64,000 nucleotides of DNA from Pleurostoma richardsiae (Eukaryota; Ascomycota; Sordariomycetes; Calosphaeriales; Pleurostomataceae), in contig JANBVO010000037.1 of the NCBI GenBank assembly GCA_030052745.1, positions 310,001 to 374,000 of the forward strand, written 5' to 3'. Shown piece by piece: positions 54,446 through 64,000 of the stretch. The notes under the pieces were generated by a model. The model was not told the origin of the DNA, made no database searches, and worked only from the letters and a program-made list of their open reading frames with translations. Position 1 is the first letter of the stretch. Every line of letters starts with the position of its first letter. The translations under genes were made by a program, and so were the position numbers.

Positions 54446-54943
54446 ATGGAATCGGACGCTTCAGGAACCATCCCCTTCCGGATTCTTTTCCGTCATCGAG
54501 TCTTCCCCAACGAGATTTGCCAGTGCAAAGCAACCGTCCTCAACGATGTCAGCGCGAACGGACTCCATGGCTTCACTACGCATATCATGGACTCCGCCCG
54601 ATTCCTAGTGGAGACTGCGCATAATCTTCCCGACCGGTCTTTCCTCATCAAGATCGATCGAGCCCTGCTAATATACAGAGATATGATGGCATCCAGCGAC
54701 TTGTCTCTCCCGGGAATCGACCTTCGCGAGGACAACTACCTCGAGGACGCTTTTGACGAAGCGGTCGAGTTCTGGTGGAAGTTGAGGGGACTGCCCGTTC
54801 CAGTCTTTGTCGAGTTTCGGATCGAGATGGCGGCGTGCCTTGGTCGGAATAGTGGTAGCCGCTCTAATATGCCCACAGGAAATGAGACGGGCTTGTGGGT
54901 AGAGGTGGACGAACTGGATTGTTTGCTTGCTAGCCAAATCTGA
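54446..54943 (+). CDS. Small unknown protein (member B of the local family)
   Basis: The intronless frame gives 165 residues from MESDASGTIPFRILFRHRVF. I recognise no named family. The likely order is a strand pair with a CQC motif at residues 26-28, a helix with MDSARFLVETAH (48-59), a strand FLIKIDRALLIY, a helix FDEAVEFWWKLRG (103-115) and a strand VFVEFRIEM (120-128). A variable tail ends with an acidic VEVDELDCLL. There is no signal peptide or membrane segment. It is a tandem paralogue of the interrupted gene 390 bp upstream and seems related in layout to the unknown genes at 29.0 and 48.1 kb. Codon use and the absence of stops against its broken neighbour suggest it is functional. Confidence 0.65.
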   Translation: MESDASGTIPFRILFRHRVFPNEICQCKATVLNDVSANGLHGFTTHIMDSARFLVETAHNLPDRSFLIKIDRALLIYRDMMASSDLSLPGIDLREDNYLEDAFDEAVEFWWKLRGLPVPVFVEFRIEMAACLGRNSGSRSNMPTGNETGLWVEVDELDCLLASQI

Positions 54944-55288
54944 TGGATCGCGCGACGCCTAGCTGTGCTCAACTTGGAAGAGGCAGTCCTTCGTGTCGTT
55001 TACACAGATTTGAAACGGGGAGGGTCTGAATGCTGGTATACAGCATTAAAGAGCTAGCACCAACTGAGTTCCGGGGGAAGGGGAGGGGAAGGGGGGATAG
55101 TTTGAGCGCAATGTGATCTTCATACTAGAGCATCGTGACCGTATTATGGGCCTCTTCTATTCGTCGGAGTCTACTCGTCATTCAGTCAACACCTCGCTGT
55201 CTCTAGAACCCGCTGTCGTAGTATTATGCAACGATATTTCCACATCTTTTGCTAACTGTGAACCCCGATGCCTCCTTCCGTTGCCCGG
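54944..55288. other. Convergent 3' spacer
   Basis: No gene. It lies between the plus-strand small gene and the minus-strand SDR gene. Confidence 0.5.
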
Positions 55289-56104
55289 CTATACCATACA
55301 GAGACCGCCGTTGACCATGATGTATTCACCATTTACCCACTTTGACCGATCCTCGGCCAACCAAGCTACGGTCCAGGCAACATCTTCAGGGTCGGCTAGG
55401 CTGCCTTCGCACGGCGTTTCTTTCTCGAACTCCGCCTTGGTCGCTTCTAGCTGGCTTCCTGCACCCCTTCGGAAGGTTTCGGTGTCCACCGGGCCGGGTG
55501 CGACGCCGTTCACCGTACATCCATAGATAGGCGGCAGCTCCTTGGCCCAGACCTTGATCATCGAGTCTAGAGCGCCTTTGGTAGCCGAGTAGACGAGAAG
55601 CTCGGGCTGTGGAATTCTCCCTGAGCCGGAACCGATGCAGATGATCCTCGAACCTCCCTTAACACCAGACTGGGACGGGGGAGAGGAGGGCTTATAGGGC
55701 GGCAGATGAGGCAAGACGGCTTGGGTCAGGAGAAATGTGCCTCTCGCGTTGAGGTTAAAGGTTTTGTCCCATACCTCTGGCGATACCTCCCAGGTAGGGC
55801 AATGCGGTACAACAGCAGCATTGTTCACAAGGATGTTGATGACGCCGAACCGGATTACAGCAGCTTGGACGAGTTGTGCTGGACCCTCAACCGTCGAGAG
55901 GTCGGCTTGGACAGCGATCCATGGCGTCTTCAACTTCGCCGCAACGTTTTTGGCTTCCTCTTCCAATTCCGGGAAGGGGTAGTTCAGCACGATGTTAGCG
56001 CCGCGAGCCGAGAGCTCCACGGCGATAGCGGCTCCTATTCCTGCAGACGAGCCTGAAATCAGTGCTGTCTTACCCGCTAGGGTCTGAGGGGTGCAGTCGG
56101 CCAT
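55289..56104 (-). CDS. Short-chain dehydrogenase/reductase (classical SDR)
   Basis: The intronless frame gives 271 residues from MADCTPQTLAGKTALISG; an upstream Met 33 codons earlier adds no recognisable sequence, so I start here. The cofactor loop GSSAGIG, the strand end ADLS, the NNAA motif and the active-site YSATK are all present, with a serine cluster (GSGSG) in the catalytic strand. VAPGPVDTETF and the C-terminal VNGEYIMVNGGL fit the family. It interconverts a secondary alcohol and a ketone with NAD(P)H. Pro/Ser insertion between ALPH and SRIICIGSG (about residues 136-152) is longer than usual. The gene is divergent from the P450 gene with 486 bp between starts, suggesting shared control and a common pathway. 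Confidence 0.92.
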   Translation of the reverse strand: MADCTPQTLAGKTALISGSSAGIGAAIAVELSARGANIVLNYPFPELEEEAKNVAAKLKTPWIAVQADLSTVEGPAQLVQAAVIRFGVINILVNNAAVVPHCPTWEVSPEVWDKTFNLNARGTFLLTQAVLPHLPPYKPSSPPSQSGVKGGSRIICIGSGSGRIPQPELLVYSATKGALDSMIKVWAKELPPIYGCTVNGVAPGPVDTETFRRGAGSQLEATKAEFEKETPCEGSLADPEDVAWTVAWLAEDRSKWVNGEYIMVNGGLCMV

Positions 56105-56590
56105 ATCGGTTCGGAATTTTGAACTGGTACACGCAACTCTCTCTTCCAAATTACATTTGAACAGTCCGCGGAGCAGAGGAGAAGAGGCAGATGATGGAGG
56201 CACATGGAGAAATTTTGTTTAGTGTTGAATGGCTCTTAAGCCTTTGGGACCTTGTCATCTCGTTATCTGATCCATATCGCTCCACGAAAGTGCCCGAGTC
56301 AGGGGTCCGGCGTGGAGTTGCTGACAATTAGCGGCGGACAGGTCGGAACCCGGTCCAGACATCGGGCCCAGAGCACGGAAGACTAGGGAGGATTTGGGCC
56401 CAGTGGGCTTCACTCACAGTAACACAGTGGGACGAGGCAGCGGAGACACTTTGCTGCCGCTAGACCCAACCGCGCGGGTTAGGTCTTGAAAAGAAGTTCT
56501 ACGGGCTTGTAAACGGTGCATCATCTTTTTGTGTCGAATTTCGAGGTCGTCTTCTCGGTTTTCGTGTTTCTATAGCTTTTGCGTTTTACT
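56105..56590. promoter_or_regulatory. Divergent promoter of SDR and P450 genes
   Basis: These 486 bp separate two divergent starts. They contain CGGAACCCG at 56344-56352, an inverted CGG-N3-CCG half-site pair of the type bound by Zn(II)2Cys6 regulators. I see no gene. Whether the site is used is inference. Confidence 0.5.
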
Positions 56591-58588
56591 ATGACAGCAT
56601 CAAGCACAATGGAGTCCGATAATGCATTCCCAAACAGCCGGCTTTCGCCGCCCACCGCCCAATTCGCCCGGATACTGCTGGACTCGCCGCGGGTCTGGAT
56701 TGTCTTGGCTGGCATTGTCTGTCTTTTGCTGACTGGTCTTACCCGATTCCTGAAATTATCGATGCGAAAAAGACTGAAGTTGAAGAACATGGTCCTTGCT
56801 GATGAGGTGTCCGGTCCTGGAGCTCGGGCTCTCGAGTATTGTTATCATCCGCGAGAGGTGATGCTCAAGGGCTACAAACAGTTTGGTGACGAGGTGTACG
56901 GCATGGATACCAGAGATGGTGAGTGAAAGATGCCACGTCCTCTCCTAGGACCCGGCTAACTAGGACTCGACTCAGGCACCAAGGTCGTGATTCCACCAAG
57001 CTTCCTAGACGACTTGAAGAGTCATCCCCACTTGAGCTTCAAGCTGTCGATAGACAATGTAGGTACATGATGGCTACATGCTAAAATTACTATTATCTAA
57101 GTAGAAGATTTTATTATGCTGACCAAGGTCTGCAGGATATGCAAACAAAATACACTTATTTTGGAGGACCCCCAGAGCATGTGATACATGCGGTCAAGGG
57201 GGGAATGACTGCATTGCTCCGTGAGAATTCTCTAAACGTACATCAAGCTGCAGGGAAAACTAACATTGATAGCTGCATACACGCCGATTCTACACAAGAT
57301 GGTCCAGGAAAACATGCCTCAGATGTTGGGACGGTACGGAGGTAGGCAGCCTTTTCACCTCAACAGCCGTGTTTCGCCAACCAGTGCCATGCTAAGTCAG
57401 CCTTCTCTGCGAAACTACAGACTGGACGAAAGTCAAAGTGCATGACCACATCCTACGACTCACAGGTACCAATAATGCGCGAGTTTTCCAGAGCACTGCT
57501 GCGAGTCTGGACGATGAATGGGTCGCAGCATCGACCGCATACGTTGTGACGACCTTCGATTGCATCAAAGCGCTGAAAGAATGGCCGCCTTTTCTGCGAC
57601 CAATCGTCTACCGGCTTATTCCGGAGCGTGCTGCGATCAAGGAGCAGTGGCGCATAGGTCGAAAGCGGGTATCACAGTCGTTGCTACAGAGACAGCGGAA
57701 AGGGTGTAACCTGGAAGAGCCTCCATCGATGCTGGACCTCCTCAGCTCTGGTAAGAACGAGCAGTTTGCTACTGATATTGAGAAGCAATTGCTCTATCAG
57801 ATGACACTGGTCGCGGTTGGTACGGTCACTACATTCTCATCCATCATACAAGCGATCTACGACCTGGTTGCGCACCCTGACTATATTCCTGCACTCCGCG
57901 AAGAACTCCGTTCTGTCCCGCGCAATGATGATGGTACTTTCAATAAGGAATCTATCAGCGCCATGAAGAAACTTGACAGTTTCATCAAGGAGAGCCAACG
58001 GCTTTCTGCACCTGACTTGAGTGAGTTCTGATGCCACGCGGAAACGACCTTAGCCGCACAAGGTGCCTCTTACTGACTCAACAAAGGTACTTTTCAACGT
58101 GGAGCGACTGAAGATCTGGTTCTGCCCGACGGAACCTTCGTCCCGAAAGGCACGAAGCTCGAGGTGAACACCGCCTCGATACATGTGGATGAGAAACACT
58201 ACGAGAATCCGCTCCAGTTCGACGGCCTACGGTACTACAAGATGCGACAGCGGCCAGGCGAGGAGAACAAGCACCTATATTACAGCGTCGGCAAGAATGA
58301 CTTATCCTTCGGCTATGGTCGTCACGCTTGTCCTGGTCGGTACCTCGGGCACCTCAATATCAAGCTAGTCCTGGCCGAGCTCCTGGTAAACTATGACCTA
58401 AAGCTCGTCCCAGGGCAGTCAAGAGCCAAGAATTTCGACTTTGAAGCTTTAGTAAGTTATAATTCGCATTTTATGATCTTGCTTAGGCACGTGGGAAGTT
58501 AATTAAATTAACCTTCTCCCTTTAGTCCTCACCTGATGCAGATTATGAGATATTATTGAAGAGCAGGGAACCGGGGTCAAGCATCTGA
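56591..58588 (+). CDS. Cytochrome P450 (microsomal, ent-kaurene-oxidase-like group)
   Basis: Seven exons (56591-56918, 56976-57058, 57136-57220, 57273-57341, 57421-58020, 58087-58451, 58526-58588) give 530 residues with all phases consistent. A membrane anchor at about residues 36-55 (VWIVLAGIVCLLLTG) marks an ER protein. Landmarks are KYTYFGGPPEHVIHAVKGGM and NNARVFQSTAASLDDEW, the I-helix VAVGTVTTFSSI without the usual acidic residue, the K-helix ESQR, and the heme loop FGYGRHACPGR with Cys470. The pattern resembles fungal P450s of the kaurene-oxidase and secondary-metabolism type. They hydroxylate or further oxidise hydrophobic substrates with electrons from CPR. The last exon is small (21 codons including the stop) but gives a normal C-terminus. 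It is divergent from the SDR and co-directional with the BVMO. Confidence 0.92.
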
Positions 58589-59449
58589 GCGGCCCAGCAA
58601 GGCGACGATGTGAGTTCTTCTAGGAATTGTAATTCATCAGACATGCATTGGGGCTCTCTACGTATCTTTCTGCTATAATATTAGACGCGACCGAAGGCAT
58701 TTCCATACGTAGCACAACGCTTCTGCACAGTAAACTCGCAAGGGAGGACGGGCACTCTGTTACAGGTAACCATATCTAGTTCCACTAAGAACTCCATAGG
58801 GTCCTTCCGGACTCTAGTTCTCCCTAGTGCTGTCACATTGACATTGTTTCCCCCCCTCTTGTCATTCTTTAGTCTTATTTTCTGTCCTGTCCGAGCCAAA
58901 GGGTCGCTAGGGGTGTCTGTAGATCCACGTACCAAATACAGTACGCCGTATCCGGTGCACATTTCACTTCGAGCCTTACCCACCTATCTCCTCTCCAAAG
59001 CCATGACGGTTGGGATCTCGTAACAGGCGATAACGGCTGTCACCTTAGCACGCCGTGGAGTCCCGGCGCCGGCAACTCAACAGGGAGGGCGGGAATCCGG
59101 AATCCGGATTCCGGATTCCCGTGCCACCTTACCGTATCTCAACCCCCGTTTCCGCCGAGACAGCGCAACGAAACCGATTGTGGATTCAGGGAAGCCGGGT
59201 CCGACGAACTCGGAGAATAGCAAAGAGAGGTACAGGAAATGGTTCGACGTAGCGAGATGCGGAAGGCTGCCGACGATACACTAGTGTTTATCGTCATCGG
59301 ATCTGGCCGAATTAGTTGGTGCTACTTCGCCTCTAGAGACGATACAGAAGAAGGGATCAGTACATGAATGGATCAATGCTCCCTAAGCCTCTGTAGAAAG
59401 TCGAGAAGTTTAGTTACACGAAAACACGGGCAAGTTAAGGTAAAGTATC
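58589..59449. promoter_or_regulatory. Spacer and BVMO promoter with a 30-bp palindrome
   Basis: I see no gene in these 861 bp. A perfect inverted repeat occupies 59091-59120, about 330 bp upstream of the BVMO start. Confidence 0.6.
59091..59120. repeat. Perfect 30-bp palindrome of GGAATCC/GGATTCC units
   Basis: Bases 59091-59105 are the exact reverse complement of 59106-59120. The element is two GGAATCC units followed by two GGATTCC units with a G and a C at the ends. It offers three CGG and three CCG triplets, including CGG-N3-CCG and CGG-N10-CCG pairs. The 12-mer ATCCGGATTCCG at 59102-59113 recurs exactly upstream of the esterase gene at 63874-63885. Confidence 0.9.
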
Positions 59450-61385
59450 ATGGAAGAACGCCGAATATTCTGTGCAATTGTCGGCGCCGGGATGACGGGT
59501 GTTGCCCTTGCCGACAGGATTCTTGCGACGCACACGCTCCGCCGGGATGAGTTCGTCATTTTCGACAAGAACACAGACTTTGGAGGCGTTTGGGAAACCA
59601 ATATCTACCCAGGCGTGGCCTGTGATATTCCAAGTCATGCGTATGTCATGAAGACGTACCTCAATCCCAGTAAGCAAATATGTTCCATAAGATTTGTGAC
59701 TTACCTCTCTCTCCGGCCGCCAGTTAACTTTTGGGTGTTCTAGACTGGTCCAAGAAGTACTCCGAGGGTCGAGAGATCCAGCAGTATTACGCGAACTGGG
59801 CCGACAACCGTCGCCTTCGCGAAAATACCGTCTTCAACGTTCTAGTGCACGAGGCCCGCTGGAACGAAGACTCACTATTGTGGGAGATCTTGCTTGAGGA
59901 CCGCGCTTCTGGTGTCAAGACGAAGTGGGTAGCTAATGTGCTGTTCGACAACGGCGGTGGCTTTTACCGCGCCAAATATGCCAACATCCCCGGCCGCGAG
60001 ACCTTCAGGGGCGAACAGTGGCACACCGCACACTGGCCAGCTGATGCGGACGTCCGGGGTAAGCGCGTTGCCGTGATCGGGACCGGGCCCAGTGCTGCTC
60101 AGACAGCCCCGAGAATCCAACCCTTCGTTAAGGAGCTGCACATGTACCAGCGTAGTTGCGGGCATGTCCTCCCGCGGAACAACCACGAGATACCGGCGTG
60201 GAAGAGGTTTCTCTTTCGCTGGTGTTATCCGCTCCTGTGGCTTTACCACATCACATGGTTTATCTTCGTATGTCGGCTCTCGAGGAGACTGCTGCTCACC
60301 AGAGGACAAGAGGACTAACATTCCCATTACACAGTTCGATAGGACGAGGCGTATGTGGATAAGCGGGACCGAGGAGAACAAGGCATGCCACCAAGCCTGC
60401 ATTGACTTCCTCGAAAGAGAAGTGAAGGATCCTGTTTTACGCGAAAAGCTCCGGCCGACGACCGAGTTCGGCTGCAAGCGTGTGCTCTTCCTCGACGACT
60501 GGTACTCCATGTACAACGAGCGCAATGTCGAACTTGTTACCGAGAAACCTCTACGCATTACAGAACATGGCATTGTTTCGAAGTTGCCCCACGCGCTCTC
60601 GGACGAAGAACGTGCCGCCCAACCTGTCGGTTCATACCAGCAGAAGACCTCAGAGCCGGACGTTGACGAGGTTGAACGCAAGGTTGACGTCTTGATCTGG
60701 GCTACGGGCTTCGACATGAATGATTCCGGTGGCCACTTTCAGATCTACGGCGAGAAGGGCATTAATCTTTCGCAGACTTGGAAGGACTATCCAGAGACGT
60801 ACTGGAGTAAGTCATACCATATCCTCGCAATCTCAGATCTAGATCCCGGAGCTCACAGGGGCTGACCGTAGACCATCTTAGGTGTTGCCGTGACAAAATT
60901 CCCTAATCTCTTCTTGACTCTCGGGCCCAACTCCGTCAACTACTGGTCCAACATCACGACCGTTTGTGAGATGCAGATCAACTACCACTGCAAAATATTG
61001 AAGCACATCAAAAAGGAATTGGAGACGTCGCAGTATGCCCTCTATCCTGATACGGCCGTACAGAGGAAGTTCAACGACTGGCTCAGGGATAATCGCACTG
61101 CCCCTGGAACTCCGTCGTTCCTGGCCAGCCATTGCGCAACCTACCACAAGGTAAGCGTATTTGCTGCTGCACCTTGCAGTGGAAAACAGCCGTCGAATAG
61201 TCTGCTAATACAACTTATGATAGACACCATCTGGCGCAACACCGATGTACAACCACCTACGACTTTGGGACACCTATTGGAAATTGCGGTCCGTTCAATG
61301 GAGGGACTTCGTGGAAGTCCGCAAGCCCAAATTGGACTTGGATAATTGCCCTGTTTACAAGGATACATGTAACATCCCAGCCTAG
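59450..61385 (+). CDS. Baeyer-Villiger monooxygenase (flavin-dependent, type I)
   Basis: Five exons (59450-59669, 59744-60267, 60335-60806, 60882-61150, 61224-61385) give 548 residues, the normal type I length. The FAD loop is VGAGMTG (residues 11-17), followed by FGGVWETNIYPGVACDIPSHAY. The Baeyer-Villiger fingerprint FxGxxxHTxxW[PD] is FRGEQWHTAHWP at residues 161-172. The NADPH loop GTGPSAAQ and the ATG motif DVLIWATGFD near the C-terminal domain are present. The enzyme uses NADPH, FAD and oxygen to insert oxygen next to a ketone, giving an ester or lactone. A hydrophobic stretch near 235-245 (WCYPLLWLYHITWFIF) might touch membranes. It lies downstream of the P450 and is convergent with the esterase gene. 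No expected motif is missing. Confidence 0.93.
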
Positions 61386-61674
61386 TCAGGAAGCTCCAAT
61401 CCAGAGACAAGCAATACATGCATGCAGAAGGCCTCTTCGTGGGCGAACTTGAGCATAGTATTAAACCTTATCGCCACAAAGCTCTGAATTCTGACTGTCA
61501 AAGACTCAATCCTACTACTGGATAGAACCCTTCCCCTGGAGGCCATGATGGCTTGCACGAAATCCGGTCTTTCCATTTCACAATGTCACGGCCTTCATGA
61601 ACGTAAAGCAGACTGTGCGGCGGATCGAGTCATATAAGGAAGCCTTGCAACGGACGGACCTTGTCTGTAACCCT
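61386..61674. other. Convergent 3' spacer
   Basis: This short stretch between the BVMO and esterase stop codons shows no gene. Confidence 0.5.
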
Positions 61675-63593
<1,919 letters not shown>

Positions 63594-64000
63594 GGTTGTC
63601 GCCTTCGCTTGGATTCAAGCCCTCGCGACTCCTCGTGACGGCGTGATGTGTGGCTCAAGCAGGCTAGAAGAGCAGGGTGATTCCAGACACGCGTTGTACA
63701 CACGTATGCACATGTGCAGTTTCCCTATGCCGGTGGCAGCTCAAAGTCGTCGCAACGATACGGAAAACCCCTCAGCATAGGTATGCAATGCAATGGATCT
63801 TTCCTTATCCTGCCCTCTCCTCGGCTTCGAGAGTAGAGCAGTTGCGGGGGTACTGCTCCGCCCCACATGTTCTATCCGGATTCCGACCAGGGGTAGGGGA
63901 CCGGTCCGGGACAGGGAACGATTCCCGAGCCTTTGAGCTTGCATTCCGAGAGCATCCCGGTAGGTTCTTTGCGTATAGGTGACATTGATATTACGGGGAC
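63594..64000. promoter_or_regulatory. Right-edge spacer, promoter side of the esterase gene
   Basis: No gene is supported before the window ends. ATCCGGATTCCG at 63874-63885 repeats the core of the palindrome found upstream of the BVMO. Further cluster genes may lie beyond the edge. Confidence 0.5.

Overview
This window is nuclear DNA from a filamentous ascomycete (Pezizomycotina). A Sordariomycete is most likely, but I cannot name the species. The evidence is short 47-90 nt introns with gtaagt/gtgagt-type donors, GC-rich coding sequence in AT-richer spacers, a dispersed 5S rRNA gene very like the Neurospora type with its own upstream TATA element, a single tRNA-His gene, and families typical of these fungi (DUF3176, DUF7053, 2EXR, Rds1-like ferritin fold, Mae1-type transporter, clade-2 large catalase). 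A run of N at 51549-51644 is an assembly gap inside a 15-bp tandem repeat. I recognise no transposon or virus-derived element.

Layout. 0-9 kb: a small secreted protein, a PHO80-like cyclin, an Xaa-Pro aminopeptidase/prolidase with a possible mitochondrial N-terminal extension, then tRNA-His(GTG). 10-18 kb: a secreted M14 carboxypeptidase, a DUF3176 membrane protein with a possible decayed relative beside it, and a malate/C4-dicarboxylate-type transporter. 18-28.4 kb: an Rds1-like secreted protein, a PI-specific phospholipase C, a 3-kb gene-poor stretch, and a large-subunit catalase. 29-36 kb: an unknown protein with GSPMD repeats, a sedolisin (S53) and a serine carboxypeptidase (S10). 37-45 kb: 5S rRNA, a Dal5/Liz1-type MFS permease and, divergent from it, a full-length 5-oxoprolinase. 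45-51 kb: a DUF7053 polyQ protein, an unknown basic-tailed protein and a 2EXR protein. 51-64 kb: an NmrA-like reductase, two tandem small unknown genes (the first with an in-frame stop), then SDR, cytochrome P450, Baeyer-Villiger monooxygenase and type-B carboxylesterase.

How the genes may work together. Peptidases, a Dal5-type permease and 5-oxoprolinase at 30-45 kb fit extracellular protein digestion with recovery of peptides and pyroglutamate. The SDR/P450/BVMO/esterase block at 55-63.6 kb has the enzymes for hydroxylation, alcohol-to-ketone oxidation, Baeyer-Villiger insertion and ester or lactone hydrolysis. No backbone synthase is in view. The spacers of this block share CGG-N3-CCG sites, including a perfect 30-bp palindrome.

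The most novel item is an apparent family of small unknown proteins. Four genes (29.0-29.8, 48.1-49.0, 53.5-54.1 and 54.4-54.9 kb) seem to share one roughly 110-residue alpha/beta domain with a helix-strand signature near residues 100-127. Exon coordinates were worked out by hand from splice consensus, reading frame and family expectation. No searches were run.
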